A DNA stretch of 64,000 bases from Aeoliella straminimaris (GTDB taxonomy: Bacteria; Planctomycetota; Planctomycetia; Pirellulales; Lacipirellulaceae): NCBI RefSeq assembly GCF_024054565.1, contig NZ_JAMXLR010000036.1, positions 310,001-374,000 on the forward strand, given 5' to 3'. Shown in pieces: positions 18,651 to 26,237 of the stretch. The notes below the pieces were generated by a model. That model ran no database searches. It had not been told where the DNA came from and saw only the letters and a list, made by a program, of their open reading frames with translations. Made by a program: the position numbers and the translations under genes. How positions within the stretch are numbered: position 1 is the first letter of the stretch; the number at the start of each line of letters is the position of its first letter.

Positions 18651-19022
18651 GTGGCGATGAATTGCACGATGAAGCAAATCCCCATAGTCCTTGCTTGTTC
18701 GGGCTGTTCCAGGGCGGGACAACTCGCCAACCGAGTCGCCCTGGAACTGGATCGCCGTGGCATCGCAGAGATGTCATGCCTGGCGGGCATCGGGGCCGCC
18801 AAACCCCTATTCTTGAAGAAACTGCGTGGTCGACAGGTGTGGATCATTGACGGGTGCCCCATCGATTGCAGCCTCGGCGTACTGCGGCAGGTTCACCAGC
18901 AGGCCGACCTCCACATCCGTCTGGATAAGCTGGGCGTTCAGAGGAATGCGGACCACCCCGAGGGTGAAGAATTCGACGAATTGATGATTGCCGTGTTGGA
19001 CCAAGCTCGATCCGGCGGCTGA
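18651..19022 (+). CDS. DGC-domain putative zinc-binding protein
   Basis: The 123-residue protein has an early ACSGCSRAGQLAN motif and a central IIDGCPIDCSLG motif. These match the DGC domain, a family of small proteins with four conserved cysteines thought to bind zinc. The molecular function is not established. Such genes often sit beside nitrogen-oxide respiration genes, and here it lies 40 bases after ric and before an Rrf2 regulator. The start could also be the Met at codon 7 (18669); neither has a strong ribosome-binding site. Confidence 0.8.
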   Translation: MAMNCTMKQIPIVLACSGCSRAGQLANRVALELDRRGIAEMSCLAGIGAAKPLFLKKLRGRQVWIIDGCPIDCSLGVLRQVHQQADLHIRLDKLGVQRNADHPEGEEFDELMIAVLDQARSGG

Positions 19023-19172
19023 GACCGCGCCTCATTGATCCGACTGCTTCAGGCGCTTCGCAATTGCCACGGGTGACGGCAATACTACAGTAGAAATACA
19101 CATGAAGGTGCAGTACGGCAAGCGGGATGCCCACGCGCACGCCGCTTTCGAGTCTCTGCTGAGTGAAACACG

Positions 19173-19604
19173 ATGCTTTCGATGACCGCTGAGTACGCAC
19201 TTCGGGCTGTGGCCTATTTGGCGTCCGACACCAGTATCGCCTTTTCGGCCGACGTACTGGCGAAGCAAACCAAGGTGCCACGCCGGTATTTAACCAGAGT
19301 CTTGCAGGATCTATGCGCAGCTGGCTTGGTTCAGTCCCGCCCCGGTCCGGGGGGTGGCTACGAGCTGATACCACGCACCGATAAGCTGACGATCCTCGAT
19401 GTCGTCAACATGGTCGATCCCATCGAGCGAATCAAGAAGTGTCCTCTGGGGCTGAAGTCACACAAAGCACTCTGTCCCCTCCACGCAGAGCTCGACAAAG
19501 CCTTTGCCGCCACCGAAGCAGCGTTCGCTGGCGTGACTATCAAACAGTTGGTTGAATCATCCAGCCCAATTAAACCGCTGTGTGAAGTCAAAGCATCGAA
19601 GTGA
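19173..19604 (+). CDS. Rrf2-family transcriptional regulator, NsrR/IscR-like
   Basis: The 143-residue protein begins [17 protein letters not shown], the standard Rrf2 winged-helix start, with the recognition region [10 protein letters not shown] and the wing [11 protein letters not shown]. Cysteines in [17 protein letters not shown] are the usual iron-sulfur ligand region, and a further Cys lies near the C-terminus. Rrf2 proteins such as NsrR sense NO through a 2Fe-2S or 4Fe-4S cluster. Given the NO reductase and Ric genes just upstream, a NO-responsive repressor is the natural reading, but the ligand spacing is not proof of NO sensing. The 150-base gap from the DGC gene allows its own promoter. 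Confidence 0.9.
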   Translation: MLSMTAEYALRAVAYLASDTSIAFSADVLAKQTKVPRRYLTRVLQDLCAAGLVQSRPGPGGGYELIPRTDKLTILDVVNMVDPIERIKKCPLGLKSHKALCPLHAELDKAFAATEAAFAGVTIKQLVESSSPIKPLCEVKASK

Positions 19605-19831
19605 CTGGAACGCATGCCATCGCGGTGCCAATCCTGGGCGCTGGCGAGCTCGTCATGGACGATGTGTGGCGGCGAACGCAAGGTGTGGAGTCCCTCGGCA
19701 ATCAACTCCTGCTTCACCTGCGCGATCTCACCCGCATCGCACTCCCGAACGAGCCGTTGGACATGCGCACCGACTTGTTCGGGTGCGTTTCCAGAGTGGA
19801 ATTTTTTGACAACGAGTTTCAGCGTGCATAG
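19601..19831 (+). CDS. Possible small protein overlapping the Rrf2 stop codon
   Basis: A 76-codon frame begins with GTG that overlaps the Rrf2 stop (GTGA), the arrangement expected for a translationally coupled gene. The translation has no family I recognise. It points towards, and stops just short of, the converging minus-strand nap operon. A competing minus-strand frame also exists here, so this may be chance. It is listed only because of the coupling-like overlap. Confidence 0.22.
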   Translation: MTGTHAIAVPILGAGELVMDDVWRRTQGVESLGNQLLLHLRDLTRIALPNEPLDMRTDLFGCVSRVEFFDNEFQRA

Positions 19832-19856
19832 GCGGTGGGCGCGGTAGTCGAGCAGC

Positions 19857-20162
19857 TCACTCAGCCGTGCTTGCCTCGGTTAGATTGATTCGTGTCAGCG
19901 ACCATCCTGCGCCATTCGGCAACAGTGTGTCGCACCAGCGTACGCCCTCGTAGGTGTAGCGGACCTGAACAGCTCGCAGTGAATGGGCTCGTATCGCCAT
20001 TTCCGCCTCAGCAAGTGTCATGCAGCAATTCTCAACCCTCTGTCGCGAGCTCCGCTTCGGAACGACTTCAATGTCTTGCCCAAGTGCATCGATATCGCTA
20101 AAGAGGACTTCGAGCGTACCTTCGTCGAGCGTCGCCATGTGTAGGTCAGGAAGATTCGTCAT
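19857..20162 (-). CDS. Small unknown protein at the end of the nap operon
   Basis: The 101-residue protein starts with an ATG that overlaps the stop of the upstream ferredoxin gene by four bases (ATGA), so it is almost surely translated as part of the nap operon. No signal peptide or membrane segment is visible. It contains ENCCMTLAEAEMAI and RYTYEGVRWCDTL and looks like a small cytoplasmic alpha/beta protein. I do not recognise the family. Its position suggests an accessory role in nitrate reductase assembly or regulation, but that is inference from context only. Confidence 0.7.
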   Translation of the reverse strand: MTNLPDLHMATLDEGTLEVLFSDIDALGQDIEVVPKRSSRQRVENCCMTLAEAEMAIRAHSLRAVQVRYTYEGVRWCDTLLPNGAGWSLTRINLTEASTAE

Positions 20163-20488
20163 TTGCCAACTGAAGTCAGGGATGAGTCAATCAGCATCAC
20201 GGCGTTCACCGGAGCGGGGCAGATTGCCTGACAATCACCGCAGCCCGTGCAGATGGAGGCGACAACCTGTGGAACTCCATCACGCACCTCGATGGCTCCG
20301 TCGATTGGGCACCTTTCGACGCACGACGAGCAAAAAAGGCTGCGATAGGCAAGACAGTGACGCCCCTGGATCACGGCCACACGGGGCGTGGAATCGCGGC
20401 TCGCACCTTCGGCAGTTAGGTCCTTGTTGGGTCGCCAAATGCCAGCAAGCAACTGCCGCCGGCTGATGTAGGGAGCAGCCTGATTCAT
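20159..20488 (-). CDS. Short NapF-like ferredoxin with two 4Fe-4S motifs
   Basis: The 109-residue protein starts at the ATG overlapping the NapB-like gene's stop (ATGA). It has an N-terminal SRRQLLAGIWR stretch like NapF (SRRGILTGRWR in E. coli), then CLAYRSLFCSSCVERCP and CTGCGDCQAICPAPV. Two 4Fe-4S sites are therefore predicted. E. coli NapF is about 164 residues with more cysteine clusters; this protein seems to keep the NapF N-terminus and C-terminal half while lacking the middle. NapF is a cytoplasmic factor that acts on NapA before export. A similar role is likely here, but the shorter form may differ in electron handling. Confidence 0.82.
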   Translation of the reverse strand: MNQAAPYISRRQLLAGIWRPNKDLTAEGASRDSTPRVAVIQGRHCLAYRSLFCSSCVERCPIDGAIEVRDGVPQVVASICTGCGDCQAICPAPVNAVMLIDSSLTSVGK

Positions 20489-21318
20489 GTCGACGGATTC
20501 CCGGCGAGTGTGTCCAATGGTTTGTGCTCCTCTTTCGGAGGGGGGGGAGGCACATCGAGTGGTGACCAGTCGAAACCACGACTCGGAGCGTGACACTGGG
20601 TACAGTTGACTCGCCAGGGATGACTGGTGCGAAGGCCTTCTTTGCCGAGCGAGCCATGGCAAGTCGCGCAGTCCGATCGCATCCAGACCGCATGAGGAAT
20701 CGTCGGCGGGGCTCCGGGACCAATACGTTCGCCTCGACCGGGTTCCGTCATTCCGACAAAATGCGACTCAGGCGTCTTGGCAGATGCCAGGGCCCAGGGA
20801 GCGTTTTGGGTGCCTTCCACATGGCACTGGATGCAGTTCGCCAGGTAGTGGTGGCTCATCTTGGGGGCGATTACCTGTCCGACTTGGAAACCTTCCCCAT
20901 GGCAGGCCATGCACGCCTGGGCATTTCTCTCGTCGATCGCATGCGGTACGACCGGCGGGGCGCCACTGAAGGCCCTACGTTCGCTCCGGACCGCCACTGC
21001 GGTGGCACGTTGCTGGTCGGTGGCCGACTTGTCGCCGTAAAACCGGGTCGGGTCGTCCTGGTGGCTCGGAAGCGACTGTTGCCAGGCCGCATTGGGTCCA
21101 CGCCTCACTCCGTTCATCTTCAGGTAGTCGAGCACTTCAGGTGGTAGATGGGCGGGGCGCTCAACGGCGGCAGTTGAATCGATGGACGCACGCTTGTCAT
21201 CCTGCCGGTCGCGCACGCCAAGCAAGAATCCAGTAACCGAGATGCCGATCGTCACTGCCAGCGCCATGTGGCCAAGACGTTTTCCCAGCATCGAGTTGTT
21301 CTCACTTCGATCGCTCAC
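20485..21318 (-). CDS. napB: Tetraheme NapB-like periplasmic cytochrome c
   Basis: The 277-residue protein has an N-terminal membrane or signal segment (ALAVTIGISVTGFLLGV) and four c-type heme motifs: CMACH, CIQCH, CATCH and CTQCH. NapB proper is a diheme cytochrome that donates electrons to NapA, with a GAPPVIPH...C..CH...NC..CH layout. Here that layout occurs twice. The first half has GAPPVVPHAI, CMACHG and NCIQCH; the second has GAPPTIPHAV, CATCHG and NCTQCH. The protein therefore reads as an internally duplicated NapB. Its start overlaps the NapA stop (ATGA), placing it firmly in the nap operon as the NapA partner. Confidence 0.88.
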   Translation of the reverse strand: MSDRSENNSMLGKRLGHMALAVTIGISVTGFLLGVRDRQDDKRASIDSTAAVERPAHLPPEVLDYLKMNGVRRGPNAAWQQSLPSHQDDPTRFYGDKSATDQQRATAVAVRSERRAFSGAPPVVPHAIDERNAQACMACHGEGFQVGQVIAPKMSHHYLANCIQCHVEGTQNAPWALASAKTPESHFVGMTEPGRGERIGPGAPPTIPHAVWMRSDCATCHGSLGKEGLRTSHPWRVNCTQCHAPSRGFDWSPLDVPPPPPKEEHKPLDTLAGNPST

Positions 21319-23813
21319 GGCTGCACCTCGTCACTACTGTGGGGGTCGAGGTCAGCAGTCTTGGTCACCCGGGCGGCGCTCTTCTTGTAGTCGGGTTGCT
21401 TGGAGAAAGGATCGATCGCGTCGAGCGTTAGATCGTTAATTGAGGCGGTCTCGTCGAAGAAAGGGACGAACAGCGTCCCACGCGGCGGACGGGCCCGGCC
21501 GTTGAGCCATACCGGCAGACGCATCTTGCCCCGGGCAGTCCGAACTTCCACCTCCTCGCCGTTGGCGATTCCCATCTCTCGGGCGTCGTCGGCGTTCATC
21601 TCCAGGTAGGCCTTGGGCATGGCGTTGGAAAGCTGCTTCACACGGCGGGTCATGGTGCCCGTGTGCCAGTGCTCGAGCACCCGGCCGGTCGTCAACATAA
21701 AGGGATATGCCCCGCTGCAAGTTTCTGCAGGATCCTGGTGAGGTCGAAACCAAATCAACGCTCGGTCGTCCTTGGTAACCGAATGGTAGAATTGCAGCTC
21801 CTTACCAGGTTCGACGTAGACATCCGAGCCTTCGACAAATCGCCAGCGTGTCTCCTTGAACCCACCGTTGGCGGTCTCGATGACTGGCCACCGCATTCCT
21901 CGGTGGGTAACCAGTTGGTCGTACGGGGCAACGTTCTTGTGCTTAAGAAAGGTAAACTGCCGGTACTCATCGAACAGTGCCCTATCGACGTTTACGCTGC
22001 CGTAGTAGTTTTCCCATTCCCAGATGGGCACCTCTTGGCCATTGTCGTCGCGGATCGTGAAGAGCCACTCGCCGTCTTTGTCTTTAAGACCTTCGTGGCC
22101 AAGTTCCAATAGCCGACGCGCGACGGCGATGATCTGCCAACAATCGTCGCGAGCCTCTCCGGGAGGATCGACCATTTTGAACCACTGTTGGGTGCGGCGC
22201 TCGCTATTGCCGTACACACCGTTCTTTTCAACCCACATCGCCGAAGGCAGGACCAGGTCGGCCAGTTCAGTAGTCGCCGTGGGATAGACTTCCGAAACAA
22301 TGAGAAACTTGTCGGGCTGCCCTTCTTTAGCCTTGAACAGCTTCTTGGTGTTCGGCAGCGACTGACCGGGGTTGGTGACTTGCACCCAGATGGTATTGAT
22401 CGCACCACCTTCGGCAGTTGGCTTGCAGAATTCCTCGAACATCTTGACCGTGTGAAAGCCGATCTCCGGATTCATCCGCCCCTCGGGCAGATTCCATCGC
22501 TGCTCAAGCTCTGCTCGATGCTCCGGATTAACGACCAACCTTCCGCCCGGCAGCGCGTGACTTAGGGTGCCGACCTCGCGGACGGTGCCGCAGGCCGATG
22601 GCTGACCGGTGAGCGATTGAGGACCGTCCCCCGGCTTGCCCCAATGGCCAGAAAGCAGGTGAATGCCGTGCACCAGATTGTTAATCGCGGTGCCTGCGGT
22701 GTGCTGGTTCATACCCATACACCACAGAGAGACGATTCGCCGCTTCTTGTTGGCAAACAGCTTGGCGAGCATCACCAGCTGTTCGGCAGGTACGCCTGAG
22801 AGTTCGGAGGCTTTCTCCGGCGTGTAAAACGATACCAGTTCCTTGTACTGTGCGTAGTCGATCGGCTCGCCGAATAACCCTGCAGAGCCTTTTTCGGCTA
22901 CCATCGCGAGGTAGTCGTCATGCTTGCAGGTCGTTTCGGGAGTGCGGTCGGCGCGGAAGTTACAGTGCTTGGCCACAAAGTCTTCATCGACGGCGCCCCA
23001 CTCGATCAATTGCTGGGCGACGCAATTGGCGATTGCCAGGTCGCCGTGCGGCTTCATCAGCAGATGATGGTCAGCCCGCTCGGTGGTGCGGGTCCAGCGG
23101 GTGCCGATGTCATAGATTTCGATCTCGTCGCCCCGGATACGGCGGTCCACCACCCGGCTGAAGAGCACGGGGTGCATTTCTGCAGGGTTGTTTCCCCACA
23201 GAATTAGTGCATCGCAGTTGTCGAGGTCATCGTAACAGGCGGCCGGCTCGTCGACGCCGTAGGTGCTAAGGAATCCCGTCACTGCCGAAGCCATGCACAG
23301 CCGCGCATTGGCGTCGAGGTGGTTGTTCGACAGGCCTGCACGCATCAGTTTGTTGCCGGCATAGCCTTCGGGGATGGTCGACTGCCCCGAAAGGTACATG
23401 CCAAACTTCGGCCCCGCCTCCATGATTCGACGAGCGACGATGTCAATAGCTTCGTCCCACTCGATGGGCTGCAGTTCACCGTCTACGCGTAACATGGGCT
23501 TGGTCAGTCGGTCGGCTCCGTAGAGAATTCCACCGACGTGATAGCCCTTAACGCACAGGAGACCACGGTTAACCTCCGCCTGTTGGTCCCCAGCAATCGC
23601 TACGACCTTGCCATCCTGCACACCTACTTGCACGTGGCAGCCGGTACCGCAAAAGCGGCAAGGAGCTTTGTCCCATTCGACGCCCGGCACTTCAGGCCTT
23701 TCGGGCAACGGAGGCTGTGGAGCGGCGGATCCGCGGGACGCCAGCGACCCGGCAAGCCCACATGCGGCGGACATCGCCGCGACCTTCATTGCTTCGCGCC
23801 GATCCAAACTCAT
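21315..23813 (-). CDS. napA: Periplasmic nitrate reductase catalytic subunit NapA
   Basis: The 832-residue protein reduces nitrate to nitrite in the periplasm with a bis-MGD molybdenum centre. It begins with a Tat signal (DRREAMK, hydrophobic core, ...GSAAP). The 4Fe-4S ligands are in CRFCGTGCHVQVG and GLLCVKGYHVG. The molybdenum-ligating Cys is in the conserved ARLCMASAVTGF segment, followed by GVDEPAACYDD. The C-terminal ...TGRVLEHWHTGTMTRR and cofactor-binding segments are intact. The length matches the usual 800-835 residues. The gene follows napD by three bases and overlaps the NapB-like gene by four. mobB, needed for bis-MGD, is encoded 4 kb away. Confidence 0.96.
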   Translation of the reverse strand: MSLDRREAMKVAAMSAACGLAGSLASRGSAAPQPPLPERPEVPGVEWDKAPCRFCGTGCHVQVGVQDGKVVAIAGDQQAEVNRGLLCVKGYHVGGILYGADRLTKPMLRVDGELQPIEWDEAIDIVARRIMEAGPKFGMYLSGQSTIPEGYAGNKLMRAGLSNNHLDANARLCMASAVTGFLSTYGVDEPAACYDDLDNCDALILWGNNPAEMHPVLFSRVVDRRIRGDEIEIYDIGTRWTRTTERADHHLLMKPHGDLAIANCVAQQLIEWGAVDEDFVAKHCNFRADRTPETTCKHDDYLAMVAEKGSAGLFGEPIDYAQYKELVSFYTPEKASELSGVPAEQLVMLAKLFANKKRRIVSLWCMGMNQHTAGTAINNLVHGIHLLSGHWGKPGDGPQSLTGQPSACGTVREVGTLSHALPGGRLVVNPEHRAELEQRWNLPEGRMNPEIGFHTVKMFEEFCKPTAEGGAINTIWVQVTNPGQSLPNTKKLFKAKEGQPDKFLIVSEVYPTATTELADLVLPSAMWVEKNGVYGNSERRTQQWFKMVDPPGEARDDCWQIIAVARRLLELGHEGLKDKDGEWLFTIRDDNGQEVPIWEWENYYGSVNVDRALFDEYRQFTFLKHKNVAPYDQLVTHRGMRWPVIETANGGFKETRWRFVEGSDVYVEPGKELQFYHSVTKDDRALIWFRPHQDPAETCSGAYPFMLTTGRVLEHWHTGTMTRRVKQLSNAMPKAYLEMNADDAREMGIANGEEVEVRTARGKMRLPVWLNGRARPPRGTLFVPFFDETASINDLTLDAIDPFSKQPDYKKSAARVTKTADLDPHSSDEVQP

Positions 23814-23816
23814 GAC

Positions 23817-24134
23817 TTAGCTCCCTTGGCTTATTTCCATTGACGGGGCCAACGTTCCACGTGTTGGCTGCGTCCTACTATCGCCAGTAGACGCTGGACC
23901 GACATCGGCCCCCAGATAGATGAAGGCGACGTCCACCGACGCCACGCCCGGCAACGTCCAAAGCCACTCCCACAGCGTTTTATCTTCCGCCTTGCTTGCC
24001 GTGTCCGTCACAATGGGCACTCGCCCCTGGACAGGCTCCCCATGGGCAACGCCGTCACGGCTGCCCAAGGCCGCCAGAAGGCTTTGCAGGTCGGCGTCAG
24101 GATTGGTCGAAATGACGAGGCCGCTGGTTGGCAT
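23817..24134 (-). CDS. napD: NapD-like chaperone for NapA maturation
   Basis: The 105-residue protein begins GLVISTNPDADLQSLLAAL and includes GRVPIVTDTASKAEDKTLWEWLWTLPGV (in part), then SVDVAFIYLG. This is the ferredoxin-like fold pattern of NapD, which binds the NapA Tat signal peptide and holds back export until cofactor loading. Typical NapD proteins are 85-110 residues. It is the first gene of the nap operon, ending three bases before napA. Sequence similarity to NapD is modest, but the position and size make the call fairly safe. Confidence 0.85.
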   Translation of the reverse strand: MPTSGLVISTNPDADLQSLLAALGSRDGVAHGEPVQGRVPIVTDTASKAEDKTLWEWLWTLPGVASVDVAFIYLGADVGPASTGDSRTQPTRGTLAPSMEISQGS

Positions 24135-24206
24135 GGCGTTACTTTGTTGCGCAGCAAATACGGCTGAAAAGTGAATTAATCGTGAGTTTAGCGGGAGACC
24201 CAGGAT

Positions 24207-24240
24207 AAATCAAGAAACAAAGTTCTTTTATTCTTGATTT
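24207..24240. promoter_or_regulatory. Inverted repeat in the divergent nap / cytochrome promoter region
   Basis: A perfect 10-base inverted repeat (AAATCAAGAA at 24207-24216 and TTCTTGATTT at 24231-24240) is separated by 14 bases. It lies in the 168-base space between napD (minus) and the tetraheme cytochrome gene (plus), 63 bases before the latter's start. The half-sites are in the opposite order to an FNR box, so it is not one. A likely role is an operator for one of the two Rrf2-type regulators nearby; this is inference. Confidence 0.55.
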
Positions 24241-24302
24241 CGGCGGCGAGTCACGATAACTTAAGTGGCATCACTCCTTTCCTCCTGCAGGACTCCTCTA
24301 AG

Positions 24303-24944
24303 ATGAAACAAAGCCGCCACGCTGCGATCTCGTGGGGAGGTCTAGTGCTGGCCGTGCTGACCGGCATGGCGGCCGCGGTCGTCTTATCGGCCAACACCCG
24401 GAGCGATCCCACGCAGGGAAGTGTCGAGAACGGCCTAACCAATCCTCCGGCGAAGTTTTCCACCACGATTGTGGGGGCGAGCGAGGCCCCCGGCCTCCCC
24501 ACCGGCGAACTCGATGTCCTCGGCAAACCTGTGCTGGCAAACTGCACGACCTGCCACGCAACCCGGGAAGCAAACCTCGCGACCAGTGACGGCAATCAGC
24601 TGAAGGAGTTCCATCAGGGACTCACTACCCAGCACGGAAGCCTGCAGTGTGTGTCATGCCACAATCCGGGCGACTACTCTCAACTTCGCCTCGCTAGCGG
24701 AGAGTCAATTGAATTTACCGACTCGATCCGGCTGTGCGCGCAGTGCCATGGGACACAATATCGCGACTATCTGCAGGGTGCGCATGGGGGCATGACCGGG
24801 CACTGGGATCTTTCGCAGGGAGCTCGGACCCGCAACCACTGCCTGGTGTGTCATGACTCCCATGCTCCGAAGTACCAGCCAGTCATGCCTGTATTCCACC
24901 CTCGTGACCTGCCCGACGTACCCCATCGGGAGAAACACCCGTGA
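24303..24944 (+). CDS. Membrane-anchored tetraheme cytochrome c
   Basis: The 213-residue protein has an N-terminal membrane anchor (AISWGGLVLAVLTGMAAAVVL) and four c-type heme motifs: CTTCH, CVSCH, CAQCH and CLVCH. It belongs broadly to the multiheme NapC/NrfH-like or c554-like soluble-domain cytochromes, but I cannot assign a named family. The ATG at 24303 was chosen because it opens directly onto the anchor; an upstream in-frame ATG exists at 24234. The next gene's GTG overlaps its stop (GTGA). It is the first gene of the NrfC/NrfD operon and lies divergently from nap. It is a candidate electron carrier between the NrfCD-like complex and NapAB. Confidence 0.85.
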   Translation: MKQSRHAAISWGGLVLAVLTGMAAAVVLSANTRSDPTQGSVENGLTNPPAKFSTTIVGASEAPGLPTGELDVLGKPVLANCTTCHATREANLATSDGNQLKEFHQGLTTQHGSLQCVSCHNPGDYSQLRLASGESIEFTDSIRLCAQCHGTQYRDYLQGAHGGMTGHWDLSQGARTRNHCLVCHDSHAPKYQPVMPVFHPRDLPDVPHREKHP

Positions 24945-25879
24945 GCGAATCGAGATCCATCCAACTGCCGGTTATCGGTCAGGTCGACCGTCGCACAGCC
25001 CTGAAGGCTGCCGGCGCGACACTGGGCGCAGCAGCGTTCGCCAAGGCAGTAGCGCCCATTGTCGAGTGGGCCTCACAGGATACGTCCGCTTCCGAGTTTC
25101 TGCAGAAGCACTTCAAGGAACTGTCGGATAATGAGCTCACCCAGGTGATGCATCGACTGGAGGAGGAAACCAAAGAGGAGTACGGCGCCGAGGTGAGCAT
25201 TTCGGATACCCGCCCCCAGAAGGGGGTGAAATTCGGGTACGCGCTGAATCTCTCGATTTGCATTGGTTGCCGGAAGTGCGCCGAGGCCTGCCACAAAGAG
25301 AACAACCACGATCGGTCCTCAGGCAACTCGTACATTCGCGTACTGGAGATGGACAAAGGGAGTCTCGATCTCGAAAGTGGCAACGCGGACTACGATCATC
25401 CGGTACCTCAGCCGGATAAGTTCTACATGCCGGTGCAGTGTCAGCAGTGCGACCACCCGCCTTGCGTCAACGTCTGCCCCGTCGAAGCAACCTGGAAAGA
25501 AGACGATGGCGTTGTAGTCGTTGATTACAACTGGTGCATCGGTTGCCGCTACTGCGAGGCAGCATGCCCCTATCATGCCCGGCGTTTCAATTGGACCAAG
25601 CCCGAAGTGCCCGCCGAGGAGATCAACCCCAACCAAGGGTACTTGAGCAATCGCATCCGTCCACAGGGCGTGATCGAGAAGTGCACGTACTGTCTACACC
25701 GAACCCGAGAAGGGCGTCTCCCGGCCTGTCTCGAAGCGTGCCCCACCGGCGCCCGAGTATTTGGCAACTTGCTCGACCCCAATTCCGAGATCTCGTACGT
25801 ATTGCGCACGAAACGCGTATTTGTCCTCAAAGAAGAACTTGGGACTCAGCCGCAGTTCTTCTATTTCTTTGATACTTGA
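24941..25879 (+). CDS. NrfC-like 4Fe-4S ferredoxin subunit, Tat-exported
   Basis: The 312-residue protein starts with GTG overlapping the upstream stop. The N-terminus has a Tat-like motif (DRRTALKAAGATLGAAAFA). Four cysteine clusters are visible: CIGCRKCAEACHKE, CQQCDHPPCVNVCP, CIGCRYCEAACP, and CTYCLHRTREG followed by ACLEACP. That is the standard four-cluster layout of NrfC/DmsB/PsrB-type subunits, which relay electrons between a quinol-oxidising NrfD-type membrane protein and a periplasmic partner. The NrfD-like gene follows one gene later, so the two should form a complex. The periplasmic partner could be the tetraheme cytochrome or NapAB. Confidence 0.92.
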   Translation: MSESRSIQLPVIGQVDRRTALKAAGATLGAAAFAKAVAPIVEWASQDTSASEFLQKHFKELSDNELTQVMHRLEEETKEEYGAEVSISDTRPQKGVKFGYALNLSICIGCRKCAEACHKENNHDRSSGNSYIRVLEMDKGSLDLESGNADYDHPVPQPDKFYMPVQCQQCDHPPCVNVCPVEATWKEDDGVVVVDYNWCIGCRYCEAACPYHARRFNWTKPEVPAEEINPNQGYLSNRIRPQGVIEKCTYCLHRTREGRLPACLEACPTGARVFGNLLDPNSEISYVLRTKRVFVLKEELGTQPQFFYFFDT

Positions 25880-25892
25880 CCTGGAACACCTT

Positions 25893-26237
25893 ATGTCTGC
25901 TACTTTGTTCGACTCCTCTCAGAATTCGGTCGGTGACCTGCTGTCACTCATCGGCGTTGAGCCGGACGCTACCGTGACCAAGGCTCTGATCGAAAACTCG
26001 GCCCTCAGGTTGGTGCTGTTCGCCATGGACGCAGGGCAGAAACTCACGGACCACAGCGCCTCGAAGCCGGCATTCGTACAAATGCTCGATGGAGAGATTG
26101 TATTCAGCCTGGAAGGTGAGGCGCATCCGCTCGGTCCCGGAGGGTGGGTTGCAATGCAACCGGGCGCCATTCACGCGGTCGAAGCCACCAAGCCCTCTCG
26201 GTTCCTGCTAACACTCGTGAAGGAGCCCACGGCATGA
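25893..26237 (+). CDS. Small cupin-domain protein
   Basis: The 114-residue protein carries a single cupin barrel (SKPAFVQMLDGEIVFSLEG, then PGGWVAMQPGAIHAVEA). It lies between the NrfC-like and NrfD-like genes and its stop overlaps the NrfD start by four bases (ATGA), so it belongs to the operon. One metal-binding His is evident in the second cupin motif (GAIHAV), while the first motif lacks the usual HxH pair. It might sense or bind a small ligand, or detoxify an intermediate. The role is unknown. Confidence 0.85.
   Translation: MSATLFDSSQNSVGDLLSLIGVEPDATVTKALIENSALRLVLFAMDAGQKLTDHSASKPAFVQMLDGEIVFSLEGEAHPLGPGGWVAMQPGAIHAVEATKPSRFLLTLVKEPTA

Noticed and set aside
24207..24240. FNR box
   Set aside because: FNR sites have TTGAT followed by ATCAA; here the order is ATCAA then TTGAT with a longer spacer.
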